A DNA stretch of 60,394 bases from Prorocentrum cordatum (GCA_963575745.1 CAUYUJ010001725.1:262674-323067), one strand, 5' to 3'. Positions 10,101 to 17,786 are shown, numbered from the stretch's first letter. Program-made: numbers and translations. Notes: generated by a model not told the origin, from the sequence alone.

Positions 10101-11499
10101 GGCAATGATCCCGAAAGGGTACGCGATGCATTGTAGAGCACGGCATGGCAGGGCGTTGAAGAGCACCGCAAAGCGTAGTATGTCACAGCCTGGCGTGGCG
10201 TGGCGTAGTGCAGAATTGCTTCACAAATAATTGCAACGCAAAGCATGGCATCGCACAGCGGCCCCGGACATAACATTGCATAGCATGTCGTTGAAGATCA
10301 AAATGTAGCATGGCAGAGCACGACGTGGCACAGACGGTCCGCCTGCTTTGCTTTTCTCCGCAAGAATTCTCTTCCGCGCGCGCCGTTGCGCAATTCGGGG
10401 GGGGGGGGGGGGCGGGGCGCCCGCGGGGCGCCCGCCCCCCTTGCCCGCCGAGCCGGGACGAGGAGGAGGAGAAGAAGGAGGAAGAAATGGAGGAGGAGGA
10501 CGAGGATGAGGAGGAGGAGGAAGAGGAGGAGGAGGATGACGAAGACGAGGAGGATGCGGAGGATGCGGAGGAGGAGGAGGAGGAGGAGGAGGAGGACGAA
10601 CTCGCCCTGAAAAATCACCCCGTCCACCCCCTTGGCCCCCGCGCCCTGGATCGCCACCCCGTGCCCCCCCCCTGGCCGTCCAGGCAACCCGGAATTGTCA
10701 GCCCCCCGTTTGCCTGCCCTGCCCCCCCGCTATTGCGGGGGCGAGGATGCCCGCGAAACAATTTGTTGAATCGTCCGCCCCAGAAAGTTTTTCTGTTTAT
10801 ATCGTTTCCCTTCATTACGTGTAAGTCGGTCCTGTCCTTCTACAGGAGGGGTACTCAAGAAGAGTAAAATAATAGTCTGGGGACGATTTTGAATACCTTT
10901 TGACTATTTTTAATTTTTCGCAGATAATCCGCGTGTATGAGGACACGCCCGACCTACGGGTACGTTTTGGTCCCCGATCCGTTGTTCATGGTCCCAGGGC
11001 CCGGTAAAGCGGCCCCGGAGGCCGGAATCCATGAAAAGCGCCACGATTGAAGACAAGGTATCGTCGGACGGGCCCAGAATCGAGATAAATCCGTTCCAGA
11101 GTCTTCTGGAACGCTGCCATGGTGCTCCGGAGCGCTCTGGAACGGCCGGCGCCCGACGCATGCTTCAAGCCCGCCGATTCTCAGAGAGGACTTCCGATTC
11201 ACATCGGTCCGCGTTTGTCGCGATTCTGCCTTCGTCTTCTTATCGTCTGAGCTTTGGCTTGGCATCGTTCGGACGTGTGCATTTTTCCTTCAGCGAGGAC
11301 CATCGAGGAGCATCCTTAATCATTTGGCGAAAAAGCCACGCGCGAAACCGAAAAAAACACAGGAAATGGACGTCCGAGCGATGGCCAGTTGGGCCTCTCA
11401 GGGCCCCCCCCCCCCCGCGCGAGGGGCGACTGCGACAGCGGGGTGCGCCAGCTGGCCCGGAGGCTGGGGTGGGCCGCCGAGCTGCGCGCCCTGGTGGAG
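2740..11499 (+). CDS. Sirtuin (SIR2-family NAD+-dependent protein deacylase), 3' part of gene, four exons
   Basis: Family role: sirtuins use NAD+ to remove acyl groups from lysines. Four exons, 2740-2814, 4521-4624, 6778-6858 and 11424-11499, join to 336 nt (112 codons) without a stop. In order they give the conserved blocks of the catalytic core: a KPSITFFGEELP block, LLIVMGTSMAVSPFNEL, PRLLMNRE followed by NYRDVF, and GDCDSGVRQLARRLGW. These match the nucleotide-binding fold and C-terminal helix of class I sirtuins (SIRT2/SIRT3-like). The catalytic His, the GAG NAD motif and the zinc Cys pairs are encoded further 5' and are not in the window. Introns are 1706, 2153 and 4565 bp, begin GA, GC and GC, and all junctions read AG|G. 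No disabling change is seen. The C-terminal end is uncertain. I infer an active gene, with no expression evidence. Confidence 0.92.
2836..3062. repeat. CCT triplet array at the start of sirtuin intron 1
   Basis: About 225 bp of interrupted CCT with a short AGG start and occasional CTCCT breaks, ending in a G run. Open frames through it are low-complexity Leu, Ser, Pro or Arg and are not genes. Confidence 0.95.
3213..3406. mobile_element. MITE family M4, copy 1, inserted into M11
   Basis: A 194-bp element with inverted ends TCGGGGGCGG...AGAGGGGGGTG and its complement. CGAAC flanks both sides (3208-3212 and 3407-3411), and the duplicated bases belong to the M11 element it interrupts. A second copy is at 22203-22389. 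Confidence 0.88.
3432..3603. mobile_element. MITE family M12, copy 1, inserted into M11
   Basis: A 172-bp element bounded by TCGGGGGTGGACAGA and the complement of TCGGGGATGGACAGA. TTTG lies on both sides (3428-3431 and 3604-3607), consistent with a 4-bp duplication. Related copies lie at 32094-32264, 33766-33936 and, inverted, 58975-59126. Confidence 0.8.
3779..4520. other. Rest of sirtuin intron 1, with a perfect short hairpin
   Basis: No gene or named repeat is recognised. At 4203-4244 there is a perfect 15-bp inverted repeat, cgatccatggatttg, around a 12-base loop. It may be the core of a decayed foldback element. Confidence 0.6.
4521..4624 (+). CDS. Sirtuin exon B (MGTS block)
   Basis: Encodes ECELLIVMGTSMAVSPFNEL, then a short helix and PRLLMN. 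This is the sirtuin strand-loop with the GTS motif that contacts NAD, and the following segment ending in the Asn-Arg-Glu motif. The acceptor is GGAAG|GAG. The end is AACAG|GCTCTC, a GC-type donor in codon phase 2. The Arg codon of the Asn-Arg-Glu motif is split across the intron and completed by the first base of exon C, strong internal support for both boundaries. Confidence 0.93.
4641..4886. repeat. CCT/CGT-rich pyrimidine array in sirtuin intron 2
   Basis: Begins within about 20 bases of the GC donor of exon B and runs to about 4886 as interrupted CGTCCT then pure CTC repeats. It is the sense-strand pyrimidine counterpart of the array in intron 1. Confidence 0.85.
4887..5410. other. Sirtuin intron 2, unassigned part
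   Basis: No recognised gene or element. It ends with a pyrimidine-rich run and ttcag directly before the ORF remnant at 5411. Confidence 0.5.
5411..5735 (+). pseudogene. Coding-like remnant inside sirtuin intron 2, apparently frameshifted
   Basis: After a good acceptor-like sequence (a T-rich run then ttcag|GAG), one frame reads EALVATAGFTSKFWSERTLG and on to about KRGKKS with high GC at third positions. Past about 5555 the protein-like signal moves to another frame: DKAPKLEGLTAEEARLIHRR and on, again GC3-rich. This looks like one coding sequence broken by a small indel, or two exons with an unseen short intron. It is not a cassette exon of the sirtuin: phase 2 entry from exon B gives a stop, and joining B to C directly gives an intact motif. 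I do not recognise the family. Confidence 0.4.
5736..6340. repeat. Intron 2 continued: unassigned part then AGG-rich purine array
   Basis: 5736-6050 shows nothing recognisable. About 6055-6215 is an interrupted GGA/AGG purine array on the + strand, the opposite orientation to the CCT arrays around it. 6216-6340 is short mixed sequence. Confidence 0.6.
6341..6758. repeat. CCT triplet array just upstream of sirtuin exon C
   Basis: About 420 bp of CCT with few interruptions, ending 20 bases before exon C. In the transcript it forms a very long polypyrimidine tract directly 5' of a splice acceptor. Confidence 0.95.
6778..6858 (+). CDS. Sirtuin exon C (NYRDV block)
   Basis: The first base completes the split Arg codon from exon B, followed by EPVGLCERLKGGFGFHRPDN then YRDVFY. 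The YRDV motif corresponds to the AYRDV segment of SIRT2, in the loop before the last conserved motif of the core. The acceptor is cattcag|G. The donor is TACAG|GCGCGG (GC type, phase 2). Read-through past the donor runs into a CGT array, supporting the exon end. The phase matches exon D, more than 4.5 kb away. Confidence 0.92.
6869..7174. repeat. CGT, AGG and GAC triplet arrays at the start of sirtuin intron 3
   Basis: CGT repeat at 6869-6898, AGG repeat at about 6928-7003, and a pure GAC repeat at about 7107-7174, with mixed sequence between. The GC donor of exon C lies immediately 5'. Confidence 0.9.
7175..7763. repeat. Intron 3: M18-related repeat and unassigned sequence
   Basis: 7200-7400 carries the words GAACGCTCTCAGAACGTCCC and GCGCTGGAACG. 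These relate to similar segments at about 11050-11240, 50930-51345 and 51358-51500 (family M18). 7400-7763 shows nothing I can assign. Confidence 0.45.
7764..7900. mobile_element. Foldback element M13 (137 bp palindrome)
   Basis: The left arm tatgcacatgcatcgattct and the right arm ending agaatcggtgtatgtgcata are inverted copies. Inner arms CGGTGCATATGCC and GGGCATATGCACCG also pair. The whole element is one imperfect hairpin within sirtuin intron 3. Confidence 0.75.
8110..8345. mobile_element. MITE-like family M8, copy 1 (CACCGCACGG inverted motifs)
   Basis: Contains several copies of GGTGCGGTGA or its complement and paired segments around 'gggactcg' and 'cgagtccc'. A related region in the opposite orientation lies at about 49925-50125. 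Ends are not certain. Confidence 0.55.
8661..8788 (+). mobile_element. MITE family M2, copy 1
   Basis: About 128 bp bounded by TGGCATCGCTCGGACGTGTG and ...ATGGACGTCCGAGCGGCGGC. Internally a short inverted pair flanks an A-run: GAGCCATCGAGGACCATC and CATCGAGCAAAAAA. Five copies of this family lie in the window; this one is in sirtuin intron 3. Confidence 0.85.
8805..9130. repeat. Locally duplicated repeat (family also at 32905-33075)
   Basis: Two direct copies of a segment with GAAAGGATCTCGT...CCTCTC...CAATCA, then GGACCGCCTCCCGGGGG, begin near 8897 and 9009. A related segment with GGTCGACCCTG and a matching tail is at about 32905-33075. Non-coding. Confidence 0.6.
9240..9460. repeat. Duplicated repeat with TTTTTGCGTCGGCGGCGAGG; inverted relative at 60000-60110
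   Basis: The word TTTTTGCGTCGGCGGCGAGG followed by CAGGG occurs at about 9259 and again at about 9412. The stretch from the first copy through the GC-rich C run at 9340-9360 is repeated in inverted orientation near the right end of the window. Confidence 0.6.
9461..9957. other. Unassigned part of sirtuin intron 3
   Basis: Nothing recognisable apart from C runs at about 9747-9770 and 9836-9843. Confidence 0.4.
9958..10330. repeat. Dispersed repeat, copy 1 (second copy 47930-48130), with short gcatggc tail
   Basis: A near-identical ~200-bp segment recurs at 47930-48130; both carry GCTCGCGTCATAT, TACCCCTCCCTCCCATCCC and GGCAATGATCCCGAAAGGG. In this copy it is followed by a loose minisatellite of GCATGGCRNNGC-type words to about 10330. 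Confidence 0.8.
10398..10605. repeat. G run and GAG/GAT purine array
   Basis: A 14-base G run at about 10398 is followed by GAGGAG/GATGAG repeats to about 10605. The open frames are acidic or basic low complexity. Confidence 0.8.
10825..10954. mobile_element. MITE family M1, copy in sirtuin intron 3
   Basis: Bounded by GTCGGTCCTGTCC and GGACACGCCCGACC. It carries the internal family word ATAGTCTGGGGACGATTTTG and the inner TTTTGACTATTTTT block. Family consensus ends are TTARGTCGGGC and the complement. 130 bp, non-coding. Confidence 0.85.
11050..11240. repeat. M18-related repeat
   Basis: Carries TTCTGGAACGCTGCC and CGGAGCGCTCTGGAACG, shared with 7270-7310 and 50990-51070. It lies close upstream of the last visible sirtuin exon. 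Confidence 0.5.
11259..11387 (+). mobile_element. MITE family M2, copy 2
   Basis: Ends TTGGCATCGTTCGGACGTGT and ATGGACGTCCGAGCGATGGC, with the same internal hairpin and A-run as copy 1. It ends only 36 bases before sirtuin exon D, so its right end is close to the acceptor. Confidence 0.85.
11424..11499 (+). CDS. Sirtuin exon D (GDCD...LGW block)
   Basis: The first base completes the Arg codon split at exon C; then GDCDSGVRQLARRLGWAAEL followed by RALVE. This is the last conserved motif of the sirtuin core (GECDQGCLALAELLGW in SIRT2). The acceptor is gcgag|G. The end is set at GTGGAG|GCCTGC because AG|GC matches the other donors, but the frame stays open into a CCT array. The exon could be longer or be followed by a short terminal exon I cannot see. 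Confidence 0.9.
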
Positions 11500-11539
11500 G
11501 CCTGCCGCGGGGGCCCTCCGCGGTCCCTGGCGGTGTTGT

Positions 11540-11640
11540 TCGCCCCCAGCCTCCGCCTCCGCCTCCTCCGCCTCCTCCTCCTCCACCTCCTCCTCCTCCT
11601 CCTTCTCCTCCTCCTCCGCTTCCTCCTCCTTCTCCTCTCG
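11540..11640. repeat. CCT/CCG triplet array 3' of sirtuin exon D
   Basis: Interrupted CCTCCG and CCTCCT repeat starting about 40 bases after the presumed donor, the same placement as in introns 1 and 2. Confidence 0.9.
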
Positions 11641-11719
11641 AGAGCGGGGGATTGTGGAGCCCCTCGGGGTTCCAGGGCGCGCGCGTGCGAGGTTTTCACA
11701 CTGAGTTCGCGCGTGCGTC

Positions 11720-12325
11720 TTTCAGTGGTGTGCGTATTCTGTGGCGTCCTCCTCTCCTTCCGCCTCCCCCTCTTCCTCCTCCTTTTTTGTTCCTTTCTTT
11801 TTGGGGGGGTCGGCGGCGAAAAAAAAAGGAATGCGACGTGGCCTCGTCTGCCCTCGCCCCTAGAAGAATTCCTATTGAACGCCCCCACAAGGAGGATTCA
11901 TAGTGAAATCCTCTACAGAAGGATCCCGATCGAAACCCTCCACTGAATGATACCGATTGAAATATTCCACAGATGGATTCCTATTGAAATCACCTCGCGC
12001 GCGCGCCCTTTCAGTGGTGTGCGTACTCTGTGGCGTCCTCCTCTCCTTCCGCCGCCCCCTCTTCCTCCTCCTCCTCCTCCTCCTCCTCCTCCTTTTGTTT
12101 CTTTCTCCCCTCCAAAAAAAGAAGAAAAAAAAACTGATCCGTTTTTGTTTGTTCTTTTTATTTATTTTTTGGGGGAGGGGCCGGCGGCGAAAAAAGAAGG
12201 AATGCGACGTGGCCTCGTCTGCCCTCGCCCCTAGAAGAATTCCTATTGAACGCCCCCACAAGGAGGATTCATAGTGAAATCCTCTACAGAAGGATTCCGA
12301 TCGAAACCCTCCACTGAATGATACC
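11720..12325. repeat. Tandem duplication of a ~220-300-bp segment
   Basis: 11725-11950 and 12010-12325 share CAGTGGTGTGCGTA..., GGCGTCCTCCTCTCC, a GGCGGCGAAAAAAGGAATGC block and the first minisatellite units. The second copy holds extra CCT repeats and an A/T-rich insert with AAAAAAGAAG and TTTTTGTTTG around 12113-12165. Confidence 0.8.
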
Positions 12326-14040
12326 GATTGAAATCTTCCACAGATGGATTCTTATTGAAATCACCCGCAGAAGGATTGATATTGAGATGCTTTGAAAGGA
12401 AGAACCCCTCGTTGTCATTGCATTGGCATTGGTTCGGCAATGGTTTGGCATCGCATTGGCATTGCGTTGGCATTGCGCTTGGCAGTGCGTTGCTAGTGTG
12501 CTTGCATTTCGCAAGCGTTGCGCTGGCGAGTCCGAATGGAACCCTCCACAGGAGGACTCCGATCGAAACCTTCTACAAGAAGGACTCCTATTGAAACCCT
12601 CCCAAAAAACGGTTCATATTGACACCTTCCACGGAAGGATTCTTTGCGAAACTCTCCACATAAGGATTCCTATTGAAATCTACCACAAAGGATTTCCCCC
12701 ATTGGCAGTGCATTGGCATTAGTTTGGGATCGCTTTGGCATTGGTGTGGCATTGCGTTGGCGCTGCGTTGGCATTGCGCTGGCGAGTTCCAACACCTCCC
12801 TTCGCAGAATGATTCCTGTTGAACCCCCACAAGAAGGATTCAGATTGAAGCATCCCATTGAACTCCCTCACGGAAGGATTCCATCCGAAGCCTTCCATAG
12901 AAGGATTCTTCTTGAACCCGACCACAAACGATTTCCCCCATTGGCATTGCATCGGCATTGAAGTGGGATCGCTTTGGCATTGGTTGAGCATTGCGTTGGT
13001 ATTGCGTTGGCATTGCGCTGGCGAGTTCTAATGGCTCCCCCCACAGAAGGATTCCTATGAAAACCTTGCACAAGAAGGGATCCTTTTGAAAGCCCCCACA
13101 TGAAGGATTCAAAATGACCCCCCCCCCCACAGAAATATTACAATCAAAACCCTCCACGGGAGGATTCCGATCGAAGTCCTCCGAAGAAGGATTCGTAACC
13201 AAATCATCCACATAAGGATTCCTAGTGAAATCTGTTGGAAGACAGGAATCCCGCGATCGACAGTGCATCGGCATTGGTTTGGCATCGCATTGGCATTGCG
13301 TTGGCATTGCGATGGCAGTGCGTTAGCAGTGCATTGGCATTGCGTTGACATTGCGCTGGCGAGTCCTACTCAAACACTTCACAGAAGGATTCCGACTGAA
13401 CACCCCCACAAAAAGGATGTTTATGAATCCCCTCCACAAGAAGGGTTCAAATTAAAATCCTCAACAAAAGGGTTCCATGCGAAGCCCTCCATAGAAGGTT
13501 TCCTATTGAAATCCCCCGAAGAAGGGTTCTTAGCAGGATTGCTATTGAAATCTACCACAAACAATTCCCCCCATTGGCATTGCATCGGCATTGGGTTGGC
13601 ACTGCTTCGGCATTGCGCTGGCGAGTTCGAATGGCTCCCACCACAGAAGGAGTCCTTACCTTGCACAAGAAGGGATCCTTTTGAAAGCCCCCCACATAAC
13701 AGATTTTTACTGAACCCCCCCACGGAAGGATTCCAGTCGAAACCCTCCACAGGCCGAATGGCTCCTTCCGCAGACGGACTCCTACTGAAACCCTCCACAA
13801 TAACGATTCCGTTTGAGTCCTCCCACATGAAGGATTCTTAGTGAAACCTTCCACATGCGGATCTCTATCGAAACCTTACACAAGCATTGCTATTGAAAGG
13901 CTCCGAAGAAGGATTCGTAGTGACATTATCCACAAAGTATTCTTATTGAAATCGACCGAACGAAAGAATTCCCCCATTGGCACTGCATTGGCATTGGTGT
14001 TGGTTGGGAATAGATTCATATCGCATCGGCATGCATTGGC
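11866..14040. repeat. Higher-order minisatellite: 25-bp units alternating with ATTGGC-type blocks
   Basis: Block A is a ~25-bp unit of the form AAGGATTCCTATTGAAATC plus CTCCACAG. Block B is a 6/12-bp repeat of TTGGCATTGC words. A and B alternate: B blocks lie at about 12418, 12700, 12940, 13260, 13567 and 13975. Five of them end in GCTGGCGAGT (about 12522, 12778, 13018, 13355, 13618). The higher-order period is about 240-340 bp. No frame is protein-like. Confidence 0.9.
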
Positions 14041-14049
14041 CTGGTGCAG

Positions 14050-14110
14050 GAGATAGACAAAGAGAGAGACAGAGAGAGACAGAGATAGAGAGAGAGAGAG
14101 AACACTAGAG
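14050..14110. repeat. GAGAGACA microsatellite
   Basis: GAGA/GACA dinucleotide-type repeat following the last minisatellite block. Confidence 0.85.
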
Positions 14111-14251
14111 AACGATATAACGAGAAAAGATTAGTATGAGGGGATGATGGCGAAAAGAAAACTGTCAAACAATAATCAAAGTTCAAGGGTGAAAGAGCGT
14201 TTCACTCGATGAAAACCGTATGAAAACGACGAGGGGTCCACAATACCCCGG

Positions 14252-14445
14252 CTTCTCCTCCTCCTCCTCCTCCTCCTCCTCCCTCCTCCTCCTCCTCCTC
14301 CTCCCCCTCCCCCTCCCCCTTCCCCTCCCCCTCCCCCTCCCCCTCCTCCTCCCCCTCCTCCATCCTCTCTCCCCTCCTCCTCCTCCTTTTCCTCCTCCTC
14401 CTCCGCCTCCTCCTCTTTTCCTCCTCCTCCTCCTCCCCCTCTCCT
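14252..14445. repeat. CCT and CCCCTC array
   Basis: CTCCTC repeats that change to CCCCTC hexamer-type repeats and back. Open frames are poly-Ser, Leu or Pro only. Confidence 0.9.
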
Positions 14446-14509
14446 TCCCGATCGGCTACGCGTCAGAGTGACCGTTCGCCGGAGTTTCCTTTGGTTCTTC
14501 TGCGAGCGA

Positions 14510-14740
14510 GGGGGGGAAATTGAGAAGGAGAAGGCCTTCTCAGAAGGCGGCGGGACTTCTCAGAAGCCCTCGCGCCTTCTGAGGAGTTTGTTGCGTCTTC
14601 GGGGAAGGCATAGGAGAATATATATATATATATATATGTATCAATAATAAAAAACACAAAAAACATAAAAGAAAATTTAAAACAAAAAAAACGGACATCC
14701 CCCAGGAGGCTGGAGGACTTCCGAGCTTCTGAGAGGGCCT
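14510..14740. repeat. CTTCTCAGAAG inverted-word cluster and AT microsatellite
   Basis: Several CTTCTCAGAAG palindromic words at 14533-14585, related to clusters at 28795-28925 and 31137-31290. An (AT)n run lies at 14620-14637, with A-rich sequence to about 14690. Confidence 0.6.
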
Positions 14741-14894
14741 GCTCCTGCTCACTTCCCCCCTGGCTCGCCGCCGACTGGGTGCGGGCCCGCACGGGGTCCC
14801 CGGCTCCGCTGCCCTGCGCGCCTGGGCTTTGGCCGCCCCCCCCCCCGCAGCCTCCGGAGGTCGCTCCTGGCCAGGGTCACTCTCGCGCGTACTC

Positions 14895-15015
14895 CTCCTC
14901 CTCCTCCTCCTCCTCCTCCTCCTCCTGCTCCTCCTCCTCCTCCTCCTCCTCCTCCTCCTCCTCCTCCTCCTCCTCCGCCTCCGCCTCCGCCTCCGCCTCC
15001 GCCTCCTCCTCCGCC
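14895..15015. repeat. CCT then CCG triplet array
   Basis: Pure CCT repeat grading into CCGCCT. On the minus strand the preceding 14700-14890 has a GC3-rich frame containing VRARTQSAASQGGSEQEQAL, but part of it matches a repeat near 28900, so I do not call a gene. Confidence 0.9.
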
Positions 15016-15509
15016 TCCGCGTAGCCGATCCCGGAGCCAGACACGATATCGCGGCGAAACAGAAAAAAAACAGGGCGGCAGGTTCTTCGCCATCTTCGGC
15101 CCCCAGGGGGCCGCCCTCGCGGGTCTCCGGGGCCGTCAAAAAGGAGCCTGTTTTTTTGGATTCAGGCAAGTTTACTTGCATGGCGTTCGCCCCCCCCCCC
15201 CCCCATCGCCCCTCTTCAAGCGAATACTAGCGTGCAAGTGCCTTTCGACTTGCGTGATTTCCGCGCCCCCCACCCCCCAGGCTTGCTTCAGGCTCAGCCC
15301 CCCCCCCCGTCCATGCAAGTAAACTTGCCAGAGTCTAAAACAAAAACAGGCTCAAGCGACCGAGGATGAAGAACCGGCTCCGGGGAAAGGGCCTGGACTG
15401 CCGGGGACGCCGTCCTGAAGAAAGTCAGGACGTCGCATGTTTGGGGACTCTTCCCAGATAAAGCAGGTCCTTCAGAGATGCGGCCGTGGATTCCGAACTC
15501 TACGCTTGT
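15016..15509. other. Unassigned stretch with CAAGTTTACTTG words
   Basis: GGCAAGTTTACTTGCATGG near 15167 and the inverted CATGCAAGTAAACTTGCC near 15313 face each other about 130 bp apart. They may be ends of another foldback element. Otherwise nothing recognised. Confidence 0.45.
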
Positions 15510-15595
15510 GTCGGGCGTGTCCCCCTACAGGGGGATTTTCGACGGAGACTAAAAAAATACCCCAACAATGCTCCAAAATGGTCAAAAAGTAGCGA
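15510..15595. mobile_element. MITE family M1, one-ended fragment
   Basis: Begins GTCGGGCGTGTCCCCCTACAG with the family's next segment, then fades without a matching right end. Confidence 0.6.
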
Positions 15596-15611
15596 CCAAC
15601 GATTTGGGCAG

Positions 15612-15735
15612 CTCGATGGGCGGCGGGGGCAGGGTTCGGAATACTTCGAGCACGTGGCGAACTCCGAACCCTACCCCTGCCTCCCATCGCTTCAGGAGAG
15701 TCGATGGTTGGCGGGGTTAGGGTTCGGATGTCGTC
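15612..15735. mobile_element. Foldback family M15, copy 1
   Basis: Arms GATGGGCGGCGGGGGCAGGG and CTACCCCTGCCTCCCATCG face each other around CGAGCACGTGGCG. A second copy with the same arms and centre is at about 22612-22735. Confidence 0.75.
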
Positions 15736-16308
15736 ACCTAGACATGGAGGGACACTCGGGGATATTGAGGATGGACGCCCCCAACATATACCCGTCGGAC
15801 GTTGAAAGGAGATAGTGTTGGATATCCAGATCCCAACCTACTTTAGCCGCCTTCCTACTTCAATGATCGAGTGGGTTTCGCTTTCCCCTCGTCTTCAGGG
15901 GGCGGGCGGAAGCTCAATATACCTCCCAGCGCCTTCCTACTTCATGTTTCTACCTAGTTCTTCCGCTGGACTGGTATCCCCGAGCAGGCCCAAAACTCTT
16001 GGCCCACTCGAAAGCTCCACGCAGTCGGGGAGAGGGGTCGGCATATCCCCCGTTAAACGCGGGCAGCGGGACGCGCGGGCGGCAGTTGCTACCCCTCGGC
16101 CACCGTGCGCCGGGCAAACAACAAATCGCGACGGAGGTCTTCCCTCGACCACATTTCTGCCGGGCATGTCCATCCACAGGATGATGATTCAACAATATCA
16201 AAAAAAAGAATAATAGCGGACGATGTTTCTACTGTTTTTGACTATTGTGACGGCCTGACGTCCGGTGCCGCCGACCCTGAAAGACATCGACGACGACCAG
16301 GAGGGGAA
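15736..16308. mobile_element. Unassigned stretch with one probable M1 fragment
   Basis: 16159-16262 resembles family M1: it begins GCCGGGCATGTCC, has an A-run and a TTTTTGACTATT block, but both ends are degraded. The rest shows nothing recognised. Confidence 0.45.
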
Positions 16309-16309
16309 G

Positions 16310-16665
16310 GAGGAGGAGGAAGAGAAGGAGGAGGAGGAGGAGGAGGAGGAGGCAGGGTGTTTCTTAGCATGGGCCTCCACTGGAATGCTTCTGCAGAACA
16401 TGCCGCCCCTCGATGGTCCCAGGCCGCCCAGCGAGCAGAGGAAGGGGCAGAGAGGCATTTTGTCATAGGACTGCGGCGGCGGGCGTACAGATGGCAGCAA
16501 GGGCATGGGCCGAGGCGGGCGAGGGGGGAGGCGAGGACGAAGGGGGGGAGATGCGAGGCAGGCCCAGGTGGGGAGGAGGAGGAGGAGGAGGAGGAGGAGG
16601 AGGAGGAGGAGGAGGCGGAGACAAGGAGGAGGAGGAGGAGGAGAAGGAAGAGGAGGAAAAGGACA
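16310..16665. repeat. Two AGG/GAG purine arrays
   Basis: AGG repeats at about 16310-16352 and 16574-16665, purine on the + strand, bracketing the coding-like island. Confidence 0.9.
16353..16575 (+). CDS. Candidate coding island between purine arrays (unrecognised)
   Basis: Between AGG arrays at 16310-16352 and 16574-16665. One + frame from about 16357 reads FLSMGLHWNASAEHAAPRWS and on. A second, after catag|G at 16469, reads TAAAGVQMAARAWAEAGEGG and on with high GC3. No family is recognised. The flanking arrays keep frames open artificially; this is a suggestion only. Confidence 0.22.
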
Positions 16666-16892
16666 GATGCGATGCGAATGTGACCCGCCCCCCAGGACCC
16701 CCCCCCACGCCGGGGAAGGGACAAAGGGAAGGGGCCTCGCTTCCCTTTGACGTAATGATGACGTGGATGGAATTCCCTCCAGCTTCGAACCCGTTCCCCG
16801 AACGAGGAAGGGTGCTCTCTCCCCCGACGGGAGGGGACGAAGGAAGGCTCCCCGTCGACGGAAACGGACAGACACCCCACACACGCCGACAG

Positions 16893-16971
16893 AGTCGGCG
16901 GATTTTTGAGTATGTTGTTACTATCTTTCATTTCTATTCCAAAATCCGCCTGTAGGAGGACATGCCCGACC
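16893..16971. mobile_element. MITE family M1, right-half fragment
   Basis: Contains GGCGGATTTTTGAG facing AAAATCCGCCTG and the family right end GGACATGCCCGACC. The left GTCGGGC end is missing. Confidence 0.7.
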
Positions 16972-17687
16972 TAAGTTTTCCCTCGCCCCAATCCCCGACC
17001 TTGCCAAGACAAAATCAGGCCGTTCAGCAAAAGAGTATGCTCCCCCATGGAGGATGGACGCCCCCATCGTATACCCCCGAGTTGGACCTCAAAAGTCTTA
17101 CTCCATTCGGAAACCCACGAAGTGAAGGAGCACCTCTGGATCGGTCGCGGCGATCGTGGTGGCCACAAGTCGCGGCAAGGTTCTGTTGAGGAGTGGCATG
17201 CCCCACCCCCCCGCCTTGCGATGTAGACGTGGCCCAGGACTCCTCATTCACAGCCTAGCGACGTTGAGAGTTGTCAACTTACGCCTAGAACCCTGGACTG
17301 GGCCTGGCGGGCAGCACGTGGGCGCGTGCTTTTGGAAACTGGCAGCCTGACTGCGGAGGCATCGAGCTGTGGACGTTGGCTGGTGCTTCGCGTGTTCCCT
17401 TCTCTTCCTTTCCCCCCCTCTCTCCACAAATTGCGCTGACCAAAAAAGCTGACATCTCTCAAGGGAGGAAAAACCACCCGGACCGGACAATTGGCGTTTA
17501 CTAAACGGCCCTGGGCGTTACTGAACAGTCTTGCCTTGTTTGATCCTTTCTTTGGGTGCGTTTACGAAACGGCCACGCGTGTCGGGGCGGTTATCATCGG
17601 GGTGGATATTCTGCCCTCTAAGCTCGTGCCTCTCAGGGGCTGTTTGGTTGGTTGGGGGCCAGCTGCCACGCGACCACTCTAGGCCTC
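16972..17687. other. Unassigned stretch
   Basis: No named repeat or recognisable coding block. Frames are short. Confidence 0.4.
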
Positions 17688-17780
17688 CTAGATGGGGTCC
17701 GAGTAGATGGGATCGGAGGATCGCGCCGCATCGCTGATCCAGCGAGATCCTCCGACCCCATCTACTCGGACCCCATGTAG
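17688..17780. mobile_element. Foldback family M7, copy 1
   Basis: 93 bp, nearly all inverted repeat: left GATGGGGTCCGAGTAGATGG and right CCATCTACTCGGACCCCAT. A longer relative is at 37203-37430. It abuts an M1 element 7 bases later. Confidence 0.85.
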
Positions 17781-17786
17781 GATCAA

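Noticed and set aside
11866-14040. CRISPR-like array of ~25-bp repeats
   Set aside because: Units are contiguous and degenerate with no unique spacers of constant length, there are no cas genes, and the genome is eukaryotic.
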